Counted from the first letter of the stretch, positions 39,355-49,269 are shown. The stretch is DNA of 64,000 nt from Sphingobium sp. D43FB (GCF_002312805.1 NZ_NMUA01000003.1:124001-188000), one strand, 5' to 3'. Program-made: numbers and translations. The notes: generated from the letters alone by a model not told the origin.

Positions 39355-39795
39355 GTGCCCCATCAAGAGACCGATCTGGTCAACTGGACCGAATTTACCC
39401 GGACCCGGAATGAGCTGGGTGCGGCATTTCCACGTATATTGGGCTATTTTCACGAAGATGGCGTGAAGTCGATCCAGGCAATCGAGCAGGCATTCCGCGC
39501 GCGCAACGCCGTCGCGCTGGTCACCCCCGCGCACACGCTCAAGGGGGAATCGGCGCAGTTCGGTGCCTATCGCTTGAGCGCCATGGCCGAAGAGATTGAA
39601 ATGGTCGCCCGCCGCTGCGTGGAAACCCGTGAGCAGCCCGACGAACTGATCGAAACCGTCGTCGCGCTGCGCCCCTGCTTTACCGAAACGCTGGCGCTGT
39701 TGGATCGCGATGCCAACCCGTTGGTGGCGCGCCGTCCCGTGACCTTCGGTCGCCGTACCGAAACCCCGGCCCAGGGCTTTGGCCGCGACATCTGA
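39355..39795 (+). CDS. Hpt phosphotransfer protein
   Basis: A 146-residue single-domain histidine phosphotransfer protein; the phosphorylatable His is in PAHTLKGESAQFGAYRLS. It starts at GTG 39355, 8 nt after AAGGAG; GTG 39349 is too close to that site. No kinase or response regulator gene is adjacent, so its phosphorelay partners are unknown. The basic C-terminal tail (RRPVTFGRRTETPAQGFGR) is outside the domain. Confidence 0.85.
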   Translation: MPHQETDLVNWTEFTRTRNELGAAFPRILGYFHEDGVKSIQAIEQAFRARNAVALVTPAHTLKGESAQFGAYRLSAMAEEIEMVARRCVETREQPDELIETVVALRPCFTETLALLDRDANPLVARRPVTFGRRTETPAQGFGRDI

Positions 39796-39840
39796 ATTTA
39801 CGTATTGAAATAAAACCCATCATGCCCCCATATGGAGAGC

Positions 39841-40848
39841 ATGACACGCTTTTCCCTGCTCGATCTCGTCCCCGTCCGCGAAGGCGACAGCATTGCTACC
39901 GCGCTCGCCAATACAGCTAACCTCGCCGCCCATGCCGAAAGGCTGGGCTATCACCGTTTCTGGGTCGCCGAACATCATGGCATGGCGGGCATCGCATCGG
40001 CTGCGACGTCGGTCGTGCTGGCGCATATCGGTCAGGCGACATCAACGATCCGCATCGGCGCGGGCGGCATCATGCTGCCCAATCATGCCCCCCTGCTGAT
40101 CGCCGAACAGTTCGGCACGCTCGACGCGCTCTTCCCCGGCCGGGTCGACCTGGGCCTGGGTCGCGCACCGGGGTCGGACCAGCGGGTGGCGCAGGCGATC
40201 CGCCGCACGCTTGTCGGTGGCGCTGATAATTTCCCGCGCGATGTGATGGAAATACAGGCCTATTTCGCTGCCGACGATCGGCTGGGTATTCAGGCGACAC
40301 CGGGCGCAGGCGCGAACGTGCCGCTGTGGATTCTGGGCTCCAGCCTCTATGGCGCGCAACTCGCTGCGGCGCTTGGCCTCCCCTACGCCTTCGCGTCCCA
40401 TTTCGCTCCCGCGGCACTGGACGAGGCGATCGAGATTTATCGCCGCGATTTCCGCCCCTCGGCCCAGCTGAAGGAGCCTTATGTAATGGCGGGCTATAAT
40501 GTCTTCGCCGCCGACAGCATGGCTGACGCGCAATTGCTCGCCAGTTCGATGCAGCAGGCGTTCGTGCGGCTGCGCACGGGCCAGCCGGGCAAGCTTCAGC
40601 CCCCCGTGGCGGATTATTACGACATGCTGCCGCCCCAGGCGCAGGCGATGCTGGCAGATGTGCTGAGCGCATCGAGCATCGGCACGCAAGCCGATATCGA
40701 GCGTGACCTGGGTGCCTTCCTGCGCCGCACGCGCGCGGACGAACTGATCCTGACCGGGCAGATTTTCGATACCGCAGCCCGCAAGCGCAGCTTCGCCATC
40801 GCCATGGCGGCAGCGCAGGCGATCACCGCGCCCGAACTCGCGCTATAA
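39841..40848 (+). CDS. LLM-class flavin-dependent oxidoreductase
   Basis: Luciferase-like monooxygenase fold of the single-subunit YhbW type, 335 residues. Family blocks are RFSLLDLVPVREG, AERLGYHRFWVAEHHGMAGIASAAT, IRIGAGGIMLPNHAPL and EQFGTLDALFPGRVDLGLGRAPGSDQ. It probably uses reduced FMN. The substrate is unknown. Its end overlaps the convergent acyltransferase gene by 6 bp. Confidence 0.9.
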   Translation: MTRFSLLDLVPVREGDSIATALANTANLAAHAERLGYHRFWVAEHHGMAGIASAATSVVLAHIGQATSTIRIGAGGIMLPNHAPLLIAEQFGTLDALFPGRVDLGLGRAPGSDQRVAQAIRRTLVGGADNFPRDVMEIQAYFAADDRLGIQATPGAGANVPLWILGSSLYGAQLAAALGLPYAFASHFAPAALDEAIEIYRRDFRPSAQLKEPYVMAGYNVFAADSMADAQLLASSMQQAFVRLRTGQPGKLQPPVADYYDMLPPQAQAMLADVLSASSIGTQADIERDLGAFLRRTRADELILTGQIFDTAARKRSFAIAMAAAQAITAPELAL

Positions 40849-41904
40849 GCGGCCGCCGCTGAGTAAAGCGGCGGCGCGCGGCGCGACCCGGCGGAGTATC
40901 CTGCCGAACGCAACTACCGCGAGCAGAACCAGCAACGGCTGAAGGATCAGGTAGAGCGGATAAAGCGGCGATCCCAGCGGGCCGGTCAGCTTGCCCAATA
41001 ATGGTCCGCCAAGCCAGATCAGGATCAGGTGCGCGCAAAAAAGCAGGAAGACGAACGGTTCGATCCGCAGCAACATCGCGCGCGCCCGGCTGCCCGCCAG
41101 TGCCCAGGCAATGCGCCAGAAAGCGACGACAGCGCTCAGGCGAACGGCCAGGTCCAACGTCCGCTGCGCCAGCACCGCCTCGCCATCGCCGACCATGATC
41201 GCGCGATAAAGCTGCGCCCCCATCAACAGCGCGAAGGGCAACAGCGCCCATAACAAGGGCAAGCGAATGATCCGCGCCTCCCAGGCACCTCGTCGCGCCA
41301 TGATGCCCAAGGTGAAGAAGAACAGGATCGACGCGCGCATCAGCACGGGTGGCCCCAATCCCGTGACGTGGCACGCCGCCGCAACCAGCGCGATGATCCC
41401 TAATGCCCAGCCCGGCGCCCGCACCAGCAGCGGCGCGGCGACCATGCACAGGAACAGGTCGCGCAAAAATCCCATCTGGACATTGATGTCGGGATTGCGG
41501 GTGAGGACCAGCATTTCATTCACGGCCCACCAGAGGGTCCGCGGCACGGGGGCAGAAAGGCCGAGGGTCAGCGCCGCCCCCGACACCAGCAGGATCGCAA
41601 TGCCATTCCACAGGATCATGGGCAGCAAGATCGTCCGCGCCTTGCGCCGGACATGCCCGCGCCAATTGCGCACACCGCTCGACCCCGCCACCAGCCAGCC
41701 CGATATCAGGCCCAGCAACGGCACGGCGCTACGCCCGAACAATTCCATCAACAGCCAGCGCAGGTTTTCCTGCACCGTCCCGCGCAAGGCATTGAGCGCT
41801 TCGCCGTTCAAGCCGGTCCAGGCATGGACATAAACCACGCCGAGGATGCAGATGACACGGGCTATGGCAATCGCGTCGGAGCGCCGCGCTCCATCGTCCG
41901 TCAT
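40843..41904 (-). CDS. Acyltransferase-3 family membrane protein
   Basis: About 353 residues with roughly ten hydrophobic helices. The N-terminal helix has RVICILGVVYVHAW, including the conserved His of acyltransferase-3 proteins that O-acetylate surface sugars. The start is uncertain: ATG 41904 (MTDDGARRSDAIAIAR) matches the usual family N-terminus, but the frame stays open to 42069 through a 5-bp tandem repeat. Acceptor unknown; possibly another envelope-sugar modifier. Confidence 0.82.
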   Translation of the reverse strand: MTDDGARRSDAIAIARVICILGVVYVHAWTGLNGEALNALRGTVQENLRWLLMELFGRSAVPLLGLISGWLVAGSSGVRNWRGHVRRKARTILLPMILWNGIAILLVSGAALTLGLSAPVPRTLWWAVNEMLVLTRNPDINVQMGFLRDLFLCMVAAPLLVRAPGWALGIIALVAAACHVTGLGPPVLMRASILFFFTLGIMARRGAWEARIIRLPLLWALLPFALLMGAQLYRAIMVGDGEAVLAQRTLDLAVRLSAVVAFWRIAWALAGSRARAMLLRIEPFVFLLFCAHLILIWLGGPLLGKLTGPLGSPLYPLYLILQPLLVLLAVVAFGRILRRVAPRAAALLSGGRL

Positions 41905-41975
41905 CGTTTCGGGCACGAAAATATCCTGTTGTGGCGCAGGCTCAATGCCCCAAAGCCTGTCCTGTTCCCCGGCCC

Positions 41976-41997
41976 CGATCCGATCCGATCCGATCCG
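41976..41997. repeat. Pentanucleotide tandem repeat (CGATC x4)
   Basis: Four exact copies of CGATC plus CG, lying 72 bp upstream of the chosen acyltransferase start and inside its longer open frame. A repeat number change would shift the frame of any product that starts further upstream. Confidence 0.7.
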
Positions 41998-42151
41998 TTT
42001 CGGACCAACCGCTACCTTTTGGAAAGAAGCCATGCCCCAAATTGTCCGATCAAGCGATGATCGACCCATGCATAAGCTAATCTTTACCTTCGCCGCCTAG
42101 ACGTCATGTGTTTGCCGGAAGTCTTTCCGGGCCAAGGGACGACAAAGGCTC

Positions 42152-43807
42152 ATGACCCATATGCCGGGTGCGCATCACTTCACGCCGACAGCGACGCCCG
42201 CGTCCCTGGCCATGGCCCAATCGATGGGCATGGTGTTCCAGATCGCCGGGTCCAGTTCCAAGATCCTGATCGATCCGCAGCGTCTCGCCCTATTGGGGCA
42301 GGACATGGACCCTTGCACCGCGATGGCGGGCCAGGTCGGCAGCCAGGTCAAGATGCGCGTCGGCACGGTCTGGCTGGTTGCCAGCGTCCGCGCGATGGTG
42401 CTGGACCAGGCGAGCCAGAGCATCGTCGCGGACATCGACTTTCTGGGCGAAGGCGATGAGGAGAAACTGACCGGTCGCATCTTTCACTTCCGGCGCGGCG
42501 TCACCCGCTATCCAACACCCGGCACCGAGATTTTCCCGGTGTCGAGCAAGGATATGCAGCAGATCTACGCCGCCGATGACCGGCCGCATGTCCAGATCGG
42601 CACCGTCTATCCCACGACCGACACGCGCGCTGCGCTCTATGTCGATCAGATGCTCGGCAAGCATTTCGCGCTGCTTGGCTCCACCGGCACCGGCAAATCG
42701 ACCAGCGCCGCTCTGATCCTGCACCGCATCTGCGACCTGTCGCCGCAGGGGCATATCGTGATGATCGACCCCCATGGCGAATATGACGCGGCCTTCGCCA
42801 CCAATGGCGCGGTATTCGACATCAGCAATCTGGCGCTGCCCTATTGGCTGATGAATTTCGAGGAACATTGCGAGGTGTTCGTCACCTCCTCCGGCTCCGA
42901 ACGCACGGTCGATTGCGACATTCTCGCCAAATGCCTGCTCGCGGCGCGCATGAAGAACAGGCTTGCCGAACAGATTGGTCGCCTGACCGTCGATTCGCCG
43001 ATCCCCTATCTGCTCTCTGACCTGACCAACATTCTCCAGAATGAGATGGGCAAGCTCGACAAGGGCACCGGGTCGCTGCCCTATATGCGGATCAAGACCA
43101 AGATCGACGAGATCAAGGCCGACCCGCGCTACAGCTTCATGTTTTCAGGGATGCTGGTCGCCGACACGATGCAGGACTTCATCGCGAAGATTTTTCGCCT
43201 GCCTTCGGACGGCAAGCCGATTTCGATCATCGACGTGTCCGCCATGCCATCGGACATCACCTCGACCGTGGTGTCGGTGCTGTCGCGCCTTGTGTTCGAC
43301 TATGCAATCTGGGCGCGCGACGAGCCGCAGCGACCGATCCTGCTCGTGTGCGAAGAAGCGCATCGCTACATCCCCAATTCGACCAGCGGTAACGGTCAGG
43401 CGGTGCGCAAAATATTGGAGCGGATCGCCAAGGAAGGCCGCAAATATGGCGTTTCGCTGGGCCTCATCACCCAGCGCCCGTCGGATCTGGCCGAAGGCGT
43501 GCTGTCGCAATGCGGTACGATCATCGCGATGCGCCTGAACAACGACCGGGATCAGGCCTTCGTCAAGGCCGCCATGCCCGAAGGCGCGCGCGGTTTCCTC
43601 GATTCGATCCCCGCGCTGCGCAACCGCGAAGCGATCATCTGCGGCGAAGGCGTCGCCGTGCCGATCCGCGTCGCGCTCGACAATCTGGAAGAACATCGCC
43701 GCCCAGCCTCCGGCGACCCCAGCTTCACCCAATTGTGGCGGCAGTCGGGCGATGAGCAAGCCATCCTCGACCGCACCATCACCCGCTGGCGCAACCAGGG
43801 GCGGTAA
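42152..43807 (+). CDS. HerA-like DUF87 ATPase
   Basis: A 551-residue protein with an N-terminal HAS-barrel-like segment (about residues 20-120). A FtsK/HerA-type ATPase follows, with Walker A LLGSTGTGKSTSAAL, Walker B LLVCEEAHRYIP, and the arginine-rich block LITQRPSDLAEGVLSQCGTIIAMRL. HerA proteins form hexameric DNA pumps, in archaea and some defence systems with NurA or other nucleases. No nuclease is adjacent, so this is an orphan with an unknown role. Confidence 0.88.
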   Translation: MTHMPGAHHFTPTATPASLAMAQSMGMVFQIAGSSSKILIDPQRLALLGQDMDPCTAMAGQVGSQVKMRVGTVWLVASVRAMVLDQASQSIVADIDFLGEGDEEKLTGRIFHFRRGVTRYPTPGTEIFPVSSKDMQQIYAADDRPHVQIGTVYPTTDTRAALYVDQMLGKHFALLGSTGTGKSTSAALILHRICDLSPQGHIVMIDPHGEYDAAFATNGAVFDISNLALPYWLMNFEEHCEVFVTSSGSERTVDCDILAKCLLAARMKNRLAEQIGRLTVDSPIPYLLSDLTNILQNEMGKLDKGTGSLPYMRIKTKIDEIKADPRYSFMFSGMLVADTMQDFIAKIFRLPSDGKPISIIDVSAMPSDITSTVVSVLSRLVFDYAIWARDEPQRPILLVCEEAHRYIPNSTSGNGQAVRKILERIAKEGRKYGVSLGLITQRPSDLAEGVLSQCGTIIAMRLNNDRDQAFVKAAMPEGARGFLDSIPALRNREAIICGEGVAVPIRVALDNLEEHRRPASGDPSFTQLWRQSGDEQAILDRTITRWRNQGR

Positions 43808-45265
43808 TTATCCGGTCGGCGCGATCCGTCCAGCGGGTTCGGCGTCGCTGTTCACGCTCTCGCGGCATTCTTCTTCATGCACCGGCACCAGCAGCTTGGC
43901 CTTGCGCCAGCCGCCCTGGGCATAGACCAGATAGGCGAGCAGCAGCGAGACGAACGACCCAGCCGGAAAACTGAACCACAGCGCATCGGCACCGATCCGG
44001 GGGTAAGCGAGATAATAGAAGCCGATCCGCACCGCGAACAGGGTGAAGATCAGGATGATCAGCGGCTTTATCACCACGCCATTGGCGCGCATCACGCCGA
44101 ACAGGATCATGGTGCAGCCAAAGGCGATAAAGCTCCAGCTTACCCGCAATTGCATGTGCCATGCTTCGGCGATCACGGCGTCATTGTCGCCCAGGAACAG
44201 CCCCAGCAACGCTTCGTGGAAGGTCAGCATCACCGCGACCATGGTGCCGGTGATCAGCAACTGATAGCCGATGCCATAGCCGGTAATGCGGCTGATCCGG
44301 TCCCACCGCCCCGCGCCGATATTCTGCGCCGCCATGGCGCTGACCGCGCCGCCCATCGCCATCGCCGGCATCTGCAGATAGGTCCATAGCTGCTGCGACG
44401 CGCCATAGGCCGCCGTCACCAGCAGCCCCTCCCGATTGACGAGGCCGATCATCACCAGCCCCGACGCCGACATAACGATCATCTGAAGACCCATAGGCAG
44501 CCCCTTGCCCAGCAGCACGCCCATCTGTTCGGCCACCGGGCGTAGATAGGCGAGTTCCACCCCGCGCAACCGCAGCGGCAGATCCTTGGCATAGGTATAG
44601 GCGATGATCCCGATCAGACTAACGAAACCCGCCACAGCGGTCGCTGTCGCCGACCCCGCAATCCCCATGGCCGGGAACGGCCCCAACCCCAGGATCAGCA
44701 CGGGGTTCAATATCAGGTCCACCGCCACGCTGACGATCATGAAGATGAGCGGCGTGCGCGCATCGCCCACGCCGCGTAGGCCCATCATGATCATGACGGA
44801 CAAGAGGGTTGCGGGCATGGCGATGAAGATGACGCGCAGATAGACGAGCGCCATGGCATAGGCTTCGACCGGGGTCGAAAGCAGCCGCAGCAGCGCGGGC
44901 GCACCCACCCAGCCGAGGGTCGATACGACAAGCGCCAGGCCCATGCAGAAGCCCACAGCCGACCCAAAGGCGCGACGCGCCGCGTCTAAGTCGCGCCGGC
45001 CCATGGCTTGGCCGATCATCACCGTGGACGCCATGCCGAAGCCAAAGACGACCGAGAACATGAGGAACATGATGATATTGGCATTGGCCGTCGCCGCCAG
45101 CGCCTCCGGCCCCAGAAAACGCCCGACCCAGATGGCGTTGATCGATCCATTGAGCGACTGGAGGATGTTCGACGCCAATGTGGGCATGGCGAACAACATC
45201 AGCGTGGACGCGATCGGCCCTTGCGTCAGGTCTTTTGCGCCCGTCTTGCCTGCCGCCATGCTCAT
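43808..45265 (-). CDS. MATE family efflux transporter
   Basis: Multidrug and toxic compound extrusion protein of 485 residues with about twelve membrane spans in two similar halves; blocks include PTLASNILQSLNGSINAIWVGRFLG and MGLRGVGDARTPLIFMIVS. Start at ATG 45265; the longer open frame runs into the upstream repeat and is discarded. Export of drugs or metabolites is expected; coupling ion unknown. The stop directly abuts the end of the HerA-like gene. Confidence 0.92.
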   Translation of the reverse strand: MSMAAGKTGAKDLTQGPIASTLMLFAMPTLASNILQSLNGSINAIWVGRFLGPEALAATANANIIMFLMFSVVFGFGMASTVMIGQAMGRRDLDAARRAFGSAVGFCMGLALVVSTLGWVGAPALLRLLSTPVEAYAMALVYLRVIFIAMPATLLSVMIMMGLRGVGDARTPLIFMIVSVAVDLILNPVLILGLGPFPAMGIAGSATATAVAGFVSLIGIIAYTYAKDLPLRLRGVELAYLRPVAEQMGVLLGKGLPMGLQMIVMSASGLVMIGLVNREGLLVTAAYGASQQLWTYLQMPAMAMGGAVSAMAAQNIGAGRWDRISRITGYGIGYQLLITGTMVAVMLTFHEALLGLFLGDNDAVIAEAWHMQLRVSWSFIAFGCTMILFGVMRANGVVIKPLIILIFTLFAVRIGFYYLAYPRIGADALWFSFPAGSFVSLLLAYLVYAQGGWRKAKLLVPVHEEECRESVNSDAEPAGRIAPTG

Positions 45266-45316
45266 TCCCCCGCCCCCAACTACATGACAAACATATTTAT
45301 TGCAGGCCCGACCCCA

Positions 45317-45435
45317 AATTCCTCCCCTGTAAGGAGAGGAGAACCGCCGAAGGCGGTGGAGGGGTGTCACCCTATCGATAGGGCGACACCCCTCCGTCAG
45401 GCTTCGCCTGCCACCTCCCCTGTCAGGGGAGGATT
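45317..45435. repeat. Fold-back repeat element C between MATE and valS
   Basis: Nested palindrome: outer TTCCTCCCCTGTAAGGAG...CACCTCCCCTGTCAGGGGAGGATT, an inner hairpin CCGCCGAAGGCGG, long arms GGAGGGGTGTCACCC / GGGCGACACCCCTCC around TATCGATA, and a second hairpin CAGGCTTCGCCTG. The segments TGGAGGGG, CCCCTCCGTCAG and GCCACCTCCCC are shared with element D inside valS. It lies in the intergenic gap. Confidence 0.88.
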
Positions 45436-45498
45436 AGGCTTTTCAACACGCCGCTATCGAATATGATCGCCTGTATCTCAAAACTCGCAGAGACCCAC

Positions 45499-48459
45499 CT
45501 ACCCCAGCCGGTCGAGCGCCGCCTGCAATCTCTCCGCCTCGGCACTCTTTTCGCCATGGTCCTCGCGTGCCTTGGCGACGGCTTCGGGCTTGGCTTTTTC
45601 GACGAAACTGGGGTTGGACAGACGCCCGCCCAGCGCATCGCGCTCCTTCTGCGCCGCGGCCAGCGCCTTGGCGAGCCGGGCCTTTTCCGCCGCGATGTCT
45701 ATCACGCCTTCCAGCGGCAGGATGAAGGTCGCTTCATCAACAACGATCTGCGCCGCGCCGCCAGTCGGCGCTTCGCCAAAGGTCAGGCTCGCGATGCGAC
45801 CCAGCCGCGCCAGCGCCGCACCCTGCCGATCGAGGCGACGATGCGTCTCCTCCGACCCGTCGCTCACCACCACCGGCAGCTTCGCGCCCGGCGGCACGTT
45901 GAGTTCGGTCCGCGCGGTACGGATGGCGCTCACCAGCCGGATCAACCAGTCGATCTCCGCCTGTGCGTCCGTATCCACCGCCGCCAGCGCCTGCGGCCAT
46001 TGCGCAACGATCAGTTCGTTCGCGCGCGTACCGGTCAGGTGCCATAACTCTTCGGTGATGAAGGGCATGAAGGGGTGCAGCATCACCAATATCTGGTCGA
46101 ATGCCCAGCCCGCAACTGCGCGCGTCTCGTCGTCCATCCCGCCTTTGGTCAGTTCGATATACCAGTCGCAAAACTGGTCCCAGACGAAATGATAGATGGC
46201 GTTGGCCGCCGCATCGAAACGCAGGTCGGCAAGCGCGCTGTCGATCGCCTGCACGGTCGCGACCGTCTCGGCGATGATCCAGCGGTTGACCGGCAGTTGT
46301 GCGGCGGGAGCCTCATGGCTGGTCGAGGCCGTCACGCCGTTCGACTGCAGGAAGCGTGCGGCGTTCCACAGCTTGGTCGCGAAGTTGCGATAGCCCTCGA
46401 CCCGCTTCTCATCCATCTTCACGTCGCGGCCCTGGCTCTCCATCGCCGCCAGGAAGAAGCGCAGCGCGTCGGCCCCGAACTTGTCGATCAGGCCCAGCGG
46501 ATCGACCACATTGCCCTTGGACTTGGACATTTTCTGCCCGTCCGCCGCCCGGACAAGGCCGTGGAGATAGAGTTTGCGCCATGGCACGTCACCCATGAAC
46601 TCCATCCCCTGCATCGCCATCCGCGCGTCCCAGAAGAACAGGATGTCGAAGCCGGAAATCAGCAGGTCGTTGGGGTAGTGCCGGGATACCAAATCCTCCC
46701 CGGCACGGGGAGGGGGACCAGCCGAAGGCTGGTGGAGGGGGCTGGCGTCCTGGGGCAAAGTTGCGTCCATAAGCGCGCCCCCTCCGTCAGCGCTACGCGC
46801 TGCCACCTCCCCGTGCCGGGGAGGATTGTCGTTCGGCCAGCCCAGCGTCCCGAACGGCCACAGCGCCGAGGAGAACCAGGTGTCGAGGACGTCGGGATCG
46901 CGGACTAACGGAATTTTATGGCCATGCTGCTTGCGGAAATCCTCATCAAGCAACGAAAGCGTGAATGACCGCCAATCTTTCCAGCTATACAACTCGACAG
47001 GCTCACATTCCCCACCGTAATAATCATTTAGCTGCGGGATCAAATCCTCGACAGACTCAGCCACGAATGCCTTATTCTGACTTGTATCACTAATATTGGA
47101 TGACAACTTATTGCCATCCTTCGCTGGCCCAAACCAAGCCGGAATCCGATGCCCCCACCAAAGCTGGCGACTCACGCACCAGGGCTGGATATTCTCCATC
47201 CAGTTGAAAAACGTCTTTTCCCACGTCTTGGGGACGATCTCGATCCGCCCGTCGCGCACCGCCTGCATCGGCGCGACGGCCAGTTTGGCGGCGTCGACAT
47301 ACCATTGGTCGGTCAGCCAGGGTTCGATCACCACGCCGGAGCGATCCCCGAACGGCGTCTGGATCACGCGCGGCTCGAAGTCGGCGACGACTTCCTCGCC
47401 TTCCTTATTCTTGGTGACATGCGGCACCAGGAAATCCGGTTTCAGCGCCTCGACAACCGCCGTGCGTGCCTCAAACCGATCCAGCCCCAGAAACGCCTCC
47501 GGCACCAGTCCGTCGGCGGTCTGCACCACCTTCGCATCCGCATCGAACATGTTGAGCATCTGGCCCGCCGCGATTCCCGCCCGCTTGCCGACCTCGAAAT
47601 CGTTGAAATCATGCCCCGGCGTGATCTTGACCGCGCCGGACCCCAGTTCAGGATCGGCATAATCGTCGCCGACGATCCGCAACCGCCGCCCGGTAATCGG
47701 CTGGAGTATCTCCTTGCCGATCACGCTCTGATAGCGCGGATCATCGGGATGGACCGCGACCGCCATGTCCGCCAGCATCGTTTCGGGCCTCGTAGTCGCG
47801 ACGACGATATGGTCCGCCCCGTCAGCCAGGCGAACGCCATCGGCCAGCGGATAGCGGAAGCGCCAGAAGCCGCCCTGCGTCTCCTTCGTCTCCACCTCCA
47901 GGTCGGAAATGGCCGACCGGAAATGCGGGTCCCAGTTCACCAGTCGCTTGTCGCGATAAAGCAGGCCGCGCTGGTGCAGTTCGACAAACACCTTGACCAC
48001 GGCCTTGCTGAAATGCGGGTCCATGGTGAATTGTTCGCGGCTCCAGTCCATCGAACAGCCCAGCCGCCGCAGCTGGCCCGTGATGGTGCCGCCGCTTTCC
48101 TGCTTCCACTCCCAAACCTTGGCGATGAATTCATCGCGGCTATAGTCGGTGCGCTTTTCGCCCTTGGCGTTCATCTGCCGCTCGACCACCATCTGCGTCG
48201 CGATGCCCGCATGGTCGGTGCCGACCACCCACAAAGCATCCTTGCCGCGCAGCCGCTCGTAGCGGATCATGATGTCCTGCAACGTATTGTCGAGCGCGTG
48301 GCCGATATGCAGGCTGCCGGTGACGTTCGGCGGCGGATTGACGATCGTATAGGGCTGCGCGTCCGGCCGTTCGGGGCGGAACAGGCCTTTTTCTTCCCAA
48401 TGGGCGTACCAGCGGGTTTCGATTGCGGCGGGGTCGAATGTTTTGGGCAGTTCGGTCAT
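45499..48459 (-). CDS. valS: Valyl-tRNA synthetase, with in-frame inserts
   Basis: Class I synthetase of 986 residues charging tRNA-Val. HIGH is at residues 51-54 (GSLHIGHAL) and KMSKS at about 643 ([10 protein letters not shown]); the C-terminal coiled coil ([23 protein letters not shown]) is intact. Start ATG 48459 ([10 protein letters not shown]). Two unusual insertions stand out. Residues about 545-589 are encoded by a palindromic repeat. Residues about 450-515 contain an A+T-rich segment longer than the usual family spacing. The frame is intact throughout. Confidence 0.96.
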   Translation of the reverse strand: MTELPKTFDPAAIETRWYAHWEEKGLFRPERPDAQPYTIVNPPPNVTGSLHIGHALDNTLQDIMIRYERLRGKDALWVVGTDHAGIATQMVVERQMNAKGEKRTDYSRDEFIAKVWEWKQESGGTITGQLRRLGCSMDWSREQFTMDPHFSKAVVKVFVELHQRGLLYRDKRLVNWDPHFRSAISDLEVETKETQGGFWRFRYPLADGVRLADGADHIVVATTRPETMLADMAVAVHPDDPRYQSVIGKEILQPITGRRLRIVGDDYADPELGSGAVKITPGHDFNDFEVGKRAGIAAGQMLNMFDADAKVVQTADGLVPEAFLGLDRFEARTAVVEALKPDFLVPHVTKNKEGEEVVADFEPRVIQTPFGDRSGVVIEPWLTDQWYVDAAKLAVAPMQAVRDGRIEIVPKTWEKTFFNWMENIQPWCVSRQLWWGHRIPAWFGPAKDGNKLSSNISDTSQNKAFVAESVEDLIPQLNDYYGGECEPVELYSWKDWRSFTLSLLDEDFRKQHGHKIPLVRDPDVLDTWFSSALWPFGTLGWPNDNPPRHGEVAARSADGGGALMDATLPQDASPLHQPSAGPPPRAGEDLVSRHYPNDLLISGFDILFFWDARMAMQGMEFMGDVPWRKLYLHGLVRAADGQKMSKSKGNVVDPLGLIDKFGADALRFFLAAMESQGRDVKMDEKRVEGYRNFATKLWNAARFLQSNGVTASTSHEAPAAQLPVNRWIIAETVATVQAIDSALADLRFDAAANAIYHFVWDQFCDWYIELTKGGMDDETRAVAGWAFDQILVMLHPFMPFITEELWHLTGTRANELIVAQWPQALAAVDTDAQAEIDWLIRLVSAIRTARTELNVPPGAKLPVVVSDGSEETHRRLDRQGAALARLGRIASLTFGEAPTGGAAQIVVDEATFILPLEGVIDIAAEKARLAKALAAAQKERDALGGRLSNPSFVEKAKPEAVAKAREDHGEKSAEAERLQAALDRLG
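46692..46827. repeat. Fold-back repeat element D inserted in frame in valS
   Basis: Outer arms AATCCTCCCCGGCACGGGGA / GG and CCACCTCCCCGTGCCGGGGA / GGATT are complementary apart from two positions. Inside lie hairpins CCAGCCGAAGGCTGG and CAGCGCTACGCGCTG and the pairing arms GGAGGGGGC / GCGCCCCCTCC. It shares its plan and several sequence blocks with element C at 45317. As read on the minus strand it encodes about 45 residues ([16 protein letters not shown] ... [13 protein letters not shown]) with no stop codon. Confidence 0.9.
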
Positions 48460-48505
48460 GGCACGGGCCTTAATGCGCCTTGCCGCCCCGTTCCAGCCGA
48501 AAAGA

Positions 48506-49186
48506 TCAGCCCAACCAGCGCCATATGCCCGCAGGCCAGCCCGCGAGCGGCATATGCGCCCAGGTCGCCGCCAACCAGACGACCAGCCCGCCCGCCAGCG
48601 CATGCATCCCGAACTGCCCGAACCGCGCGCGCCCGGCCAGGATCGCGGCGAAGGGCCAATAGCTTGTCCGCGATTCCCAATGCTGCCAGGCCGCAGGGGT
48701 CAGCACTTTCTTCTTGCGGTCCTGCAAGGCGGCGCCGACCAGCGCCAGGAGGATGATCGCCGCCGATACGATGATATTCGCTGCCACGGGATAAACCAAG
48801 ATATGCGCCAGTCCCCACATCGCGAAAGCCCACATCATCGGATGACGGGTGATGGCGAACACGCCCTTCGCCTCCGCCGGGACCATGATCCCGTCCGGGT
48901 TGGGCATGGCTGGATTGCCAACCAATGACCCCAGCAGCAGGATCGAGGCGACAAGCATGATGAGGGTCGCGATCACCCACAATCCATCGCCGACCGGCCA
49001 CAGCAACGGCGTGACCGGCGCAGCGCGATAGGCGACGATCATCCAGATCAACGTAACCGCCGCAACCAGCGAATAGACGCCAAGAAAGCCCTTCTCCCCA
49101 AGGCGCGCCACCAGTGGCGCACGCAAGGGATGAGACAATATGAAATGCGTACCGACAAAGGCCGTCGCTGCGATCAGGACCATCAT
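48506..49186 (-). CDS. NnrU family membrane protein
   Basis: A 226-residue integral membrane protein with about seven hydrophobic segments. The NnrU signature is visible in [35 protein letters not shown] and [21 protein letters not shown]. The family was named from nitric-oxide-reductase gene clusters and is related to isoprenylcysteine methyltransferase-like proteins. No nitrogen oxide genes are nearby, so its role here is open. Confidence 0.88.
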   Translation of the reverse strand: MMVLIAATAFVGTHFILSHPLRAPLVARLGEKGFLGVYSLVAAVTLIWMIVAYRAAPVTPLLWPVGDGLWVIATLIMLVASILLLGSLVGNPAMPNPDGIMVPAEAKGVFAITRHPMMWAFAMWGLAHILVYPVAANIIVSAAIILLALVGAALQDRKKKVLTPAAWQHWESRTSYWPFAAILAGRARFGQFGMHALAGGLVVWLAATWAHMPLAGWPAGIWRWLG

Positions 49187-49269
49187 GCTGCCATCCCCCC
49201 AGCCATCAGAACCAGGTGGGATATAGCATGATAAAAGGAATTGCGTCAGCGCTTTGCGCTAGGACAGGA

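Noticed and set aside
41976..41997. CGATC repeats as replication iterons
   Set aside because: Units are only 5 bp, no initiator gene or A+T-rich unwinding region is near, and the surroundings are chromosomal housekeeping genes.
42152..43807. HerA-like ATPase as part of an antiphage defence system
   Set aside because: No nuclease, SIR2, DUF4297 or other effector is adjacent; neighbours are ordinary membrane proteins.
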